This document shows positions 1-6,329 of a stretch of 9,515 bases of DNA, piece by piece. Source of the DNA: Chloroflexota bacterium (GTDB lineage: Bacteria; Chloroflexota; UBA5177; JANWHV01); NCBI GenBank assembly GCA_025924845.1, contig JAICHN010000189.1:1-9515 (forward strand). Reading direction: 5' to 3'. Position 1 is the first letter of the stretch; the number at the start of each line of letters is the position of its first letter. Made by a program: the position numbers and the translations under genes. Under the pieces are notes generated by a model. That model was not told the DNA's origin, made no database searches, and worked only from the letters and a program-made list of their open reading frames with translations.

Positions 1-219
1 GGGCACTCGGCCGGGCTCGATCCCGGTCGTTTCGGTAGCGGCGCAAAGCCCATAGTGACCGGCGCCACCGGGATCGTGGGTCAGCACCAGGCTGCCGAAC
101 GCCGGCGCTTCGTTCAGGTGATAACTCTGCGCCTCAAAATGGACGGTAGACACGGCGATTACCTCGCCCACCGCCTCCGGCTCACGGCTCACCGTCTCAA
201 CCCCACTTCCCGCACCCAT
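1..219 (-). CDS. HAS-barrel domain protein, HerA-associated (partial, C-terminus outside window)
   Basis: Only the first 73 residues are present; the frame is open to the left edge. Residues about 18-73 (GEVIAVSTVHFEAQSYHL, then APAFGSLVLTHD, then HYGLCAATETTGIEPGR) match the HAS-barrel pattern found at the N-terminus of HerA/DUF87 ATPases and in small separate proteins next to nurA: a short beta-barrel with 'EV...ST..F.AQ.Y.L..AP..GSLV' and then 'YG...' strands. The ATG at 219 is the only standard start between the upstream nurA stop and the conserved part, but it has no clear Shine-Dalgarno sequence. It lies 61 nt downstream of the nurA stop on the same strand, which fits an operon. Known family role: assembly or docking of the HerA helicase hexamer with NurA. 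The sequence cannot show whether this is a free HAS-barrel protein or the start of a full HerA ATPase. Confidence 0.75.
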   Translation of the reverse strand, partial: MGAGSGVETVSREPEAVGEVIAVSTVHFEAQSYHLNEAPAFGSLVLTHDPGGAGHYGLCAATETTGIEPGRVP

Positions 220-280
220 GCTGATGCATAGGCTACGCTCAATGCGCGCCCCTGCATAGGTGGTTTCCCCCGGTTTGCGC

Positions 281-1471
281 TCAAACCGCCCGCAGATCCT
301 TACTCAAGCGTTTGAGCGACACCGCGGCCTCCAGCCCTTCCCCAAGCAGGGCGGCCTCCACCAGGCAGCGAAATGCCTCGCGCGCCGAGCCATGGATTAC
401 CGCCTGTTCGTGCGCCTCCTGCAGTACAACCGGGTAGCCGCGCCCGCGCCGACACTGTCCGTAAATGACGGCCAGCACCAGCGACAGCCGATCCGGGTCG
501 GCGCCGACCCACTGGGGAACCTCGAGCCGCGCCGTTTCCGCTTCAAGCTTGAGATAACAGAAGAGGATGCGATCCGCCGGATCATACTGTTGGAGTATGG
601 GAGTCACATTACGGAAGAGCGCCGAGCGTTGGCCGGGGCGAAGGTGCTCCATGAGCCGGGTATCGTTAAGAGTGCGCAGCGACTCGCACAGTGCAGGTTT
701 GCGGCCCCCGCAGGCCGCACAGGCAGCGCTAACCGAGTGGCAGGCGTGTCCGGCCAGAAGCCCCACGGCATTGGCTACATCTCGATGGTTCGGTCGGCTG
801 ATATAGCTGCAAACCGGCACCCCCAGGGCCCGAAACTTAGCCAACGCGGCCAGGTACCGTGCAAACAAGGCGGCGCGTCCGGCGCCCCCCCGCTTGCCGC
901 CGAATTCCCAGTGAACCAGCGTCCCGTCCGCGACGGCCAGGAGTTCCCCGTGCCCGCGCCGCTCCTCCGCCAACTCAGCCAGGCGTTCCATTTCGGCCAC
1001 TGTCCGCAGCAGAGACAAGAGTTGGTCGCCCACTTCTTCCCGGAGTCCGTCCTCGCCCTCGACAAACAGGTCATCATCATCGAAGCGAACCTTGGGGCTG
1101 CTGGCCAGCCAGGCATAAGGTTGCGCGCCGTAGCCAATTACCGCCCAGCCGGTATTGATCAGGATGCAACGCACCATCCCGTGGCTGTCCGCATCGATCT
1201 GGCTCCCATCGGTGGCGAGCACCATATAGTTCGACGGCTCGGCCGCCACCGCAACGGCGGACAGCAATGGCTCCACGGGTACGGCAAACGGCCAGGTACC
1301 GCCGCTCTCCACACCTTCCAGAACGTCTCGCGCGTCGTCGGGACGGAGATGCCAGGCACGGAGTACGTCGCCGCCGAAGACTGGAACCGCTCGCATGCGA
1401 GCTGCCTGCACGGCAAGCGCGCCCGCCATCACTCGGACCTGCGTACCCGCCGCCGCTACGTCCAACGCCAT
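281..1471 (-). CDS. nurA: DNA end-processing nuclease NurA
   Basis: A 396-aa NurA-family nuclease, which with the HerA translocase degrades the 5' strand at double-strand breaks during end resection. Visible signatures are the first metal-binding motif TDGSQID (D88), the second acidic strand VADGTLVHWE (D182), a C-terminal strand FCYLKLEAETARLEVPQWV (about 304-322), and the closing YPVVLQEAHEQAVI block with Y346 and H354. The 8-residue spacing of the last pair equals that of the catalytic Tyr/His pair recalled for archaeal NurA. An insertion with four cysteines (C244, C251, C254, C262) lies between the halves. I chose the ATG at 1471 because a GGAAAGG ribosome site sits 7 nt upstream; a longer frame from a TTG at 1498 would put that site inside the gene. 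It lies 100 nt downstream of a membrane protein gene and 61 nt upstream of a HAS-barrel gene on the same strand. The large open frame on the opposite strand is a GC-rich shadow. Confidence 0.92.
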   Translation of the reverse strand: MALDVAAAGTQVRVMAGALAVQAARMRAVPVFGGDVLRAWHLRPDDARDVLEGVESGGTWPFAVPVEPLLSAVAVAAEPSNYMVLATDGSQIDADSHGMVRCILINTGWAVIGYGAQPYAWLASSPKVRFDDDDLFVEGEDGLREEVGDQLLSLLRTVAEMERLAELAEERRGHGELLAVADGTLVHWEFGGKRGGAGRAALFARYLAALAKFRALGVPVCSYISRPNHRDVANAVGLLAGHACHSVSAACAACGGRKPALCESLRTLNDTRLMEHLRPGQRSALFRNVTPILQQYDPADRILFCYLKLEAETARLEVPQWVGADPDRLSLVLAVIYGQCRRGRGYPVVLQEAHEQAVIHGSAREAFRCLVEAALLGEGLEAAVSLKRLSKDLRAV

Positions 1472-1478
1472 GCTTTCG

Positions 1479-1485
1479 CCTTTCC
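1479..1485 (-). promoter_or_regulatory. Ribosome binding site deciding the nurA start
   Basis: On the minus strand GGAAAGG lies 7 nt before the ATG at 1471. It favours the 396-aa NurA over a TTG-initiated form nine residues longer. Confidence 0.7.
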
Positions 1486-1538
1486 GGGAGTACCCCAACC
1501 TTAAGGCGGGATCCTCAGGTTAGCCGAACGCACGCGCG

Positions 1539-1554
1539 CGGCGCAAGGGCGCCG
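1539..1554. repeat. Short GC hairpin in the membrane protein-nurA gap
   Basis: CGGCGC and GCGCCG form a perfect 6-bp stem around a 4-nt loop. It lies between the membrane protein stop and nurA. No T-run follows on the minus strand, so it does not look like a complete intrinsic terminator; it could attenuate, pause or stabilise a transcript, or be chance in a GC-rich gap. Confidence 0.35.
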
Positions 1555-1571
1555 TCCACCAAACGTCACAC

Positions 1572-3119
1572 CTATGCGGCTTGCGCGGCGCCGCCGTCTG
1601 CCATTTCCGGAGTAGTCTCTTCCTCGCGCGGCGGACTGCCGTATTCCACGAGCGCCGGATAAAGGGCGAGTAAGGTAAGCGGAAGAAAGTAGCTGTAGAG
1701 GCTACGCCAAGCGAAGAAGAGGCCAAGCGGAGCCAGAACCAGAGCGGTATTGGGGTGCTTGCGGCAGATCTTCCAGTACACCACCAGGCTGCCGAGCACG
1801 CCGATCACCTCCATCACGGTGTAAAGCGAACGAGGGCCGAGCGGCAAGGCCCAGGCCCCGCCCGCCGTACTGAAGGCAACCACTCCGGAGCCGCGGGCAA
1901 ACATGGGGTCGCGTACCGGGCCGAGCACTCCGGCCAGCCACTGCCCCGGTGAGTTCACCAGATAAGGCAGATTGGTGGCCAGGAAGACACTCCCGATGAT
2001 GCTCAAGCGCCACAGCAACTCACGACGTCCCTCGGTCCGCTCGATCAACACGGCGTAGAACAACAGAAAGAACCAAGCCTGCTGACGCGACGCCACGGCT
2101 AGACCAATGGCCAACGCGGACGGCCACCGCCGTTCCCGAGTAAACCACGCCACCATGACCAACAAAGCGTAGAGGGCATCGGTGGCGCCGGACTGCACGG
2201 TCGGCCAGAGCGCCGCGTTGGCGGCGACAACGATCAGGGTCAATCGCCGCGCGATCCGGTTGCGAGCCCGCCACAGAACCAGACCAACGATAGCCAGATA
2301 ACATAAAAAATAGACAATGGTCAGGTCGGTGAGATGGAGTGCAACCGGAATGGCGGGCACCAGAAACGAGGCGGCTGGATAACTGTAGGACGATTCGAAT
2401 TCGGGTGGAAAAGCCTGATGGTGGATCAATGCTTTCCGATACACCTGGTCCAGCTGCTTTCGGTTGGGATAAATGCGAACATTCTTGAAGGCCCCGGCCT
2501 GCAAAGGCGTGGTCTTCTGGCCCTGCATCCCGTTATCGTTCAGGCAGTCGATCACGCGGAACGTACGGTAGGGATTTTGGTTCCCAAGTAACGAGTTCAC
2601 GGCGCAACTGGTTACGGTGACGGCGTCGTTCCCATAATGCTGCGTGCCGAGGGCGGCTGGATAGGGCAGTATGCCCTGTAGGGTAAGCAGCTGCATTGGA
2701 ATGGATACACCCAGCGCCGCGTAGGCGAGGGGACGGTAGTGCTGTAGTAACCAGGCGGGCACCGTAGAACGCACTGCCATGAAAAAGCAGACCAGGGCCA
2801 GGGCCAGGGTGAGGGCCTGGACATCCTGCACCGCCGTGAGGTTCGGGAGGCGGCTCATATCGGGTAGGAACGTCATGTCGGCCAGATGAAACACCCAGAG
2901 CAAGGGCGGGATGGGGGGCAGACTGCTATCCGGCACCGAACGGACAAAGCTGAGATTCCGGGTACCGGTCATCGCCGCCACACCGAAAAGCAACAGCACA
3001 AACCGTGCGCCTAGATTGGGGCCGCCGAAGCGCAGCGAGGCGAGGCGGTGCAAGATTCGTCGTGGCAAGCGATTGATGTAGGACAGATGGAGGATGGAGG
3101 GTCCGTCCTCATCCCGCAT
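1572..3119 (-). CDS. Multi-pass membrane protein, GT-C (GT87/DUF2029-like) glycosyltransferase candidate
   Basis: A 515-aa integral membrane protein with roughly ten hydrophobic segments (for example near 39-52, 102-116, 130-150, 250-283, 292-307, 312-327, 335-360, 370-385, 432-449, 458-490). After the third hydrophobic segment comes a soluble loop (about 155-248) containing GNDAVTV...NSLLGNQNPY. This resembles the first extracytoplasmic loop of GT-C enzymes, where an acidic residue (here D165) acts as catalytic base and 'L.G.NPY' is typical. YPAASFLVPAIP (247-258) and SRQQAWFFLLFYA (344-356) also recall polyprenyl-phosphate-sugar-dependent mannosyl/arabinosyltransferases. C172 and C192 in the loop could form a disulfide. 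The start is ATG with GGGAGG 11 nt upstream, a rather long spacing. The C-terminus (about 495-515) is hydrophilic. The membrane topology is clear; the enzymatic role is inferred from pattern only, and the sugar and acceptor are unknown. It is first in the leftward run before nurA but has no obvious functional link to it. Confidence 0.65.
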   Translation of the reverse strand: MRDEDGPSILHLSYINRLPRRILHRLASLRFGGPNLGARFVLLLFGVAAMTGTRNLSFVRSVPDSSLPPIPPLLWVFHLADMTFLPDMSRLPNLTAVQDVQALTLALALVCFFMAVRSTVPAWLLQHYRPLAYAALGVSIPMQLLTLQGILPYPAALGTQHYGNDAVTVTSCAVNSLLGNQNPYRTFRVIDCLNDNGMQGQKTTPLQAGAFKNVRIYPNRKQLDQVYRKALIHHQAFPPEFESSYSYPAASFLVPAIPVALHLTDLTIVYFLCYLAIVGLVLWRARNRIARRLTLIVVAANAALWPTVQSGATDALYALLVMVAWFTRERRWPSALAIGLAVASRQQAWFFLLFYAVLIERTEGRRELLWRLSIIGSVFLATNLPYLVNSPGQWLAGVLGPVRDPMFARGSGVVAFSTAGGAWALPLGPRSLYTVMEVIGVLGSLVVYWKICRKHPNTALVLAPLGLFFAWRSLYSYFLPLTLLALYPALVEYGSPPREEETTPEMADGGAAQAA

Positions 3120-3147
3120 CGATTAGATCGCCTCCCGCTTTAACTCA

Positions 3148-3162
3148 GGGCATAAACTGCCC
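3148..3162. repeat. Small inverted repeat upstream of the membrane protein gene
   Basis: GGGCA-TAAAC-TGCCC is a perfect 5-bp stem with a 5-nt loop, located 29 nt before the start codon of the leftward membrane protein gene. It could be an operator or leader hairpin; it is short enough to be chance. Confidence 0.3.
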
Positions 3163-3271
3163 GCCATGCCTCCACGCGCCGGCACGCGCGCGAAGTCGCA
3201 CGATATACAATAGGTCCTGCGTGAACGAGATCCTTTGCTATCGTCGCGCAAATCGCGCCGTTTGTCCAATC

Positions 3272-3297
3272 CCGGCCGACGGCGTTTCCCCGGCCGG
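3272..3297. repeat. Inverted repeat, 7-bp arms and 12-nt loop
   Basis: CCGGCCG at 3272-3278 pairs perfectly with CGGCCGG at 3291-3297. It has the same 7-12-7 geometry as the repeat at 3364-3389, with a different sequence. A protein-binding role or RNA hairpin is possible; GC-rich chance pairing cannot be excluded. Confidence 0.35.
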
Positions 3298-3317
3298 TTC
3301 TTGCGGGCAATTCCCAG

Positions 3318-3344
3318 GGTAGGTATCTTGATCTCTAGGTAGGT
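3318..3344 (+). repeat. Two GGTAGGT direct repeats 20 bp apart
   Basis: GGTAGGT occurs at 3318-3324 and again at 3338-3344, so the starts are exactly 20 bp apart, close to two helical turns. They lie 113-139 bp before the ftsH start codon, a position suited to a regulator binding the same DNA face. A related GTAGGT occurs at 3411-3416. No regulator can be named. Confidence 0.35.
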
Positions 3345-3363
3345 TGGCGGCGTCCATTCATAG

Positions 3364-3389
3364 GCGCCCTCAACTATCTTCCAGGGCGC
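3364..3389 (+). repeat. Inverted repeat in the presumed ftsH leader
   Basis: GCGCCCT at 3364-3370 and AGGGCGC at 3383-3389 form a perfect 7-bp stem around 12 nt, ending 67 nt before the ftsH ATG and about 50 nt before its ribosome site. No T-run follows, so it is not a standard terminator. It could be an operator or an mRNA leader hairpin. Confidence 0.4.
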
Positions 3390-3438
3390 AAACTACCTTA
3401 CGTTGGTCCCGTAGGTGATTGGCCGGCCTGGCAACAGC

Positions 3439-3446
3439 GAGAGGAG
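3439..3446 (+). promoter_or_regulatory. Ribosome binding site deciding the ftsH start
   Basis: GAGAGGAG lies 10 nt before the ATG at 3457. It rules against the upstream in-frame GTG at 3415, because the site would then be inside the gene, and favours the first ATG over the one at 3463. Confidence 0.75.
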
Positions 3447-3456
3447 CGCTATCCCC

Positions 3457-5448
3457 ATGTCCATGGATAATCGCCGGGGACCGAACTCGCCCAAAAACAC
3501 GCCTCAACAGCGGCGTCCCCAGGGGGGCGTACGAATCTCGCTCATCTGGGTGATTTTGCTTGGGATCGCCATATTGGGCAACATTATCATCGCTCCGTTG
3601 TTCAGCAGCAACTCGGGCAGCCGCACTGCGATTGCGTACACTACGTTCAAGCAGGAAGTCAGCAACAATCAGGTCGCGTCGATCTCTACGCAGGCGGACG
3701 TAATTACGGGAACATTTAAGCACGAGATCACCGTTCCGACCACGGACGGCAAACAGTCCGCCATTACCAACTTCAGCACTCGTATGCCGAGTTATGTCGA
3801 TGATGCGCTCAGCCCATTACTGGATAAGCACCATGTATCGGTCACCGCCAAGGCCGAGGATAATACGAGTCCCATTCTTGGGCTTCTATTCAGCTTTGGT
3901 CCTGCCGTCCTCATTATCGCCGGCATCTACTATCTCAGTAGACGCGCCTCGAATCAGCAGCAAGGGATATTTGGCTTCGGACGGAGCCGGGCGCGGGTCT
4001 ACGACAAAGAGAGCCCGCGTACAACGTTTGCCGATGTAGCGGGGGTTGAGGAGTCGAAGGACGAGTTGATCGAGATCGTCGACTTCCTCAAGAACCCCGC
4101 GAAATACCAGCGGCTCGGCGGCACGATTCCCAAGGGCGTGTTGCTCATCGGCCCCCCGGGCACCGGCAAGACCTTGCTGGCCAAGGCGGTGGCCGGCGAG
4201 GCAAACGTCCCGTTCTTCAACATGAGCGCCAGTGAGTTCGTGGAAATGTTGGTAGGCGTGGGCGCCAGCCGAGTTCGCGACCTTTTCGCCCAGGCTAAGG
4301 CGAATGCGCCATCCATTATCTTCGTCGATGAGCTGGACGCCGTGGGCAGGCAGCGCGGCGCCGGACTGGGCGGCGGCAACGACGAACGCGAGCAGACCCT
4401 GAACCAATTGTTGACCGAAATGGATGGGTTCGACGGCCGTCAAGCCGTGATCGTCCTTGCCGCCACCAACAGACCGGACGTGCTCGATTCCGCCTTGCTG
4501 CGCCCGGGGCGGTTTGACCGTCGCGTGACCGTGCAACGGCCGGATCGGGCGGGACGCGAAGCGATCCTTCGCGTACACACCCGCAACGTGCCTCTGAGTT
4601 CCGAGGTAAACCTCACCGAATTGGCGCAGATTACCCCGGGCCTGGTCGGAGCGGAATTGCGCAATTTGGTCAACGAAGCTGCGTTGCTCGCGGCGCGCAA
4701 GAACCGCGACAATGTGACGCCGAAGGATTTCTCCGAATCCATGGAGAAGGTCATTCTCGGCGTGGAGCGGCGCATCATGCTGAATATCGACGAACGGCGC
4801 AGGGTGGCGTACCACGAGGGCGGCCACGCGGTGCTTGGCGTGCTGATCCCCGAAGCCGATCCGGTACGCCGCGTCACGATCGTACCGCGCGGGCAGGCGC
4901 TCGGCGTGACCTACCAGATGCCCCTGGATGACCGCTATAACTATTCCATGGATTACCTACGGGCACGGATCATCGGCGCCCTGGGCGGGCGAGCGGCCGA
5001 GGAGATTGTGTTCGGCACGGTTACCTCGGGCGCCGAAAACGATCTGAAGCAGGTGACCGATATCTCACGCCAAATGGTTACCAAATGGGGCATGAGCCAT
5101 ACGCTTGGTTTGGTGGCCTACGGCGGTTCGGATGACGAGGTATTTCTCGGCCGTGAGCTTGCCACGCAACGTAACTACAGCGACGATACGGCAGGAAAGA
5201 TCGATGAGGAGATCAAGCGAATCATCGACGAATGCTACAACACGGCACTGGAAACCCTGAAGGCCAACCGGACGCGTTTAGATGATCTTGCCGATGCGCT
5301 CCTCGAGCGCGAATCGCTGGACGAGCGGGAGATTCTGCAGGTGCTCGGCGTCGAGTCGCACGGCCCCAACGGTCATGTGCCGGCCGATGCCGACCCGACG
5401 CCCCTGGCCGGGGCTACCATCTCCGGAGACTCGATCTCGCCGCTTTGA
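3457..5448 (+). CDS. ftsH: ATP-dependent zinc metalloprotease FtsH
   Basis: A 663-aa membrane-bound AAA+ protease that extracts and degrades membrane and unstable cytosolic proteins as a hexamer. Order: hydrophilic N-tail, TM1 (about 27-49), extracytoplasmic FtsH-ext domain (about 50-137), TM2 (about 138-160), AAA+ module, peptidase domain, polar C-tail. Visible motifs are Walker A GPPGTGKT (232-239), Walker B IIFVDE (287-292), second region of homology [19 protein letters not shown] (337-355), zinc site HEGGH (453-457) with the third ligand D529 in TSGAENDL. All catalytic residues are intact. Oddities: the pore-loop residue after VEM is L265 instead of the usual Phe; the zinc motif is HEGGH rather than the common HEAGH; GGGN replaces the usual GGGH before DEREQTLNQ; and GLVGAEL replaces the common GFSGADL. 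The start is the ATG 10 nt after GAGAGGAG. It stands alone on the plus strand, convergent with the aldolase gene 5 nt away. Confidence 0.97.
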   Translation: MSMDNRRGPNSPKNTPQQRRPQGGVRISLIWVILLGIAILGNIIIAPLFSSNSGSRTAIAYTTFKQEVSNNQVASISTQADVITGTFKHEITVPTTDGKQSAITNFSTRMPSYVDDALSPLLDKHHVSVTAKAEDNTSPILGLLFSFGPAVLIIAGIYYLSRRASNQQQGIFGFGRSRARVYDKESPRTTFADVAGVEESKDELIEIVDFLKNPAKYQRLGGTIPKGVLLIGPPGTGKTLLAKAVAGEANVPFFNMSASEFVEMLVGVGASRVRDLFAQAKANAPSIIFVDELDAVGRQRGAGLGGGNDEREQTLNQLLTEMDGFDGRQAVIVLAATNRPDVLDSALLRPGRFDRRVTVQRPDRAGREAILRVHTRNVPLSSEVNLTELAQITPGLVGAELRNLVNEAALLAARKNRDNVTPKDFSESMEKVILGVERRIMLNIDERRRVAYHEGGHAVLGVLIPEADPVRRVTIVPRGQALGVTYQMPLDDRYNYSMDYLRARIIGALGGRAAEEIVFGTVTSGAENDLKQVTDISRQMVTKWGMSHTLGLVAYGGSDDEVFLGRELATQRNYSDDTAGKIDEEIKRIIDECYNTALETLKANRTRLDDLADALLERESLDEREILQVLGVESHGPNGHVPADADPTPLAGATISGDSISPL

Positions 5449-5453
5449 AAAGG

Positions 5454-6281
5454 TCAATCGAGCAGGAGACGCGCCGCCTCCGCCGTGCCCATATTCTCGT
5501 GAACGATTGCTCTCAGCGCGCGGATCATCGGGCCCGCGTCTGGACGCTGGAACACATTGCGGCCAAACACGATCCCCCGTACGCCGGCCCGCATCGAGTT
5601 CACGGCGATCTCCAGCACGGCCCGCGCGTCCTCAAGGCGTGGGCCGCCCAGCAGAACCACCGGCACGGGCGTACGCTTGACCAGAGTGGACAGCGCCTCT
5701 TGATCCGCCACATAGGGACCCTTGATGATGTCGGCGCCAAGTTCCACCGCGATGCGGCAGGCATTGGCAACCAGCACCGGATCGGCCTTTCGAGCCGACG
5801 GAATCGCCTCGCCCCACAGAACAGGTTCAACCATGAGCGGCATCTCGGAGGTCTCGCATTCCCGGGCGAGGGCGGCAATGAGCCGCAGATTCTCCATCTG
5901 GACAGCGGGCTCGACCCCCCATACCAGCAATACCTTGACACACTCGACGCCGATGCGCAGCGCGTCTTGCACTGAGGCGATCAGGGCATAGGCACGAACC
6001 TCGCCATTTTCACCGGGCACGCTGGAGAGCAACGGCAGGTCGATCGTCAGCACACGGGCGGGAGCGCCGCGCCGCGCGAACAGTTCCTCGGTGGCTCGCG
6101 CGACGCCGGGACTGATCAGTGTCGCATCTACCCTTAGCGCTTCCAGCCTTTCGAGCAGCAAACGGGGATCCTCCAAACCCGAGACCGCACCCAGGCTCAG
6201 CCCATGATCTGCCGGCACGATCAGCGCTCGTCCACTGATTTGATCGAAAATTCGGCCGAGCCGAACCAGCTTCCCGCTCAT
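5454..6281 (-). CDS. Class I aldolase of the DhnA/FbaB (archaeal-type fructose-bisphosphate aldolase) family
   Basis: A 275-aa TIM-barrel aldolase, full length for the family. VPADHG (22-27) supplies the conserved Asp/His at the first strand. ADIIKGPY (184-190) carries the likely Schiff-base lysine K187. The phosphate-binding ends of strands 7 and 8 are visible as VLLGGPR (209-215) and GIVFGRNVFQR (236-246). Family members cleave fructose 1,6-bisphosphate, make ADH for the alternative aromatic pathway, or act on autoinducer-2 phosphate (LsrF). The sequence does not settle the substrate, but a PfkB-type kinase gene 48 nt upstream favours a phosphorylated sugar. W156 lies about 31 residues before K187, where archaeal FBP aldolases have a catalytic Tyr (EPVLWGE here), so activity may differ. 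The start is ATG with GAGAGGGG 6 nt upstream. It ends 5 nt from the ftsH stop. Confidence 0.85.
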   Translation of the reverse strand: MSGKLVRLGRIFDQISGRALIVPADHGLSLGAVSGLEDPRLLLERLEALRVDATLISPGVARATEELFARRGAPARVLTIDLPLLSSVPGENGEVRAYALIASVQDALRIGVECVKVLLVWGVEPAVQMENLRLIAALARECETSEMPLMVEPVLWGEAIPSARKADPVLVANACRIAVELGADIIKGPYVADQEALSTLVKRTPVPVVLLGGPRLEDARAVLEIAVNSMRAGVRGIVFGRNVFQRPDAGPMIRALRAIVHENMGTAEAARLLLD

Positions 6282-6287
6282 GAAGTT

Positions 6288-6295
6288 CCCCTCTC
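6288..6295 (-). promoter_or_regulatory. Strong ribosome binding site of the aldolase
   Basis: On the minus strand GAGAGGGG lies 6 nt before the aldolase ATG, in the 48-nt gap after the kinase stop. It indicates independent translation initiation within a shared transcript. Confidence 0.6.
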
Positions 6296-6329
6296 ACCGT
6301 CAAGGCGTGTAAACGCCATTCCTATGGTA

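Larger units (their letters stand above)
3120..3456. other. Divergent intergenic region between the membrane protein gene and ftsH
   Basis: About 337 nt without a convincing gene. It must hold the promoters of both flanking genes, but I find no well-matched -35/-10 pair. The best -10-like string for the ftsH direction is TACAAT at 3206-3211, without a matching -35. The region contains three short inverted repeats (3148-3162, 3272-3297, 3364-3389), a direct repeat TCGCGC-AAA-TCGCGC (3244-3258), and two GGTAGGT copies (3318-3324 and 3338-3344). No CIRCE element (TTAGCACTC-N9-GAGTGCTAA) is present, so HrcA control of ftsH is not supported. Confidence 0.6.

Noticed and set aside
260..1504. Long plus-strand open frame (414 codons) over nurA
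   Set aside because: It is exactly antisense to the well-supported nurA, has no family motif, and is low-complexity basic/proline-rich; long antisense frames are usual in GC-rich genes.
3364..3389. Intrinsic terminator or CIRCE heat-shock element before ftsH
   Set aside because: The stem is only 7 bp with no T-run, and the sequence does not match the CIRCE consensus.
3415..3456. Upstream GTG start for ftsH
   Set aside because: The strong GAGAGGAG ribosome site lies downstream of that GTG and correctly spaced for the ATG at 3457.
3886..4827. 313-codon minus-strand open frame inside ftsH
   Set aside because: Shadow of the conserved AAA+ region; no recognisable domain and no ribosome site.
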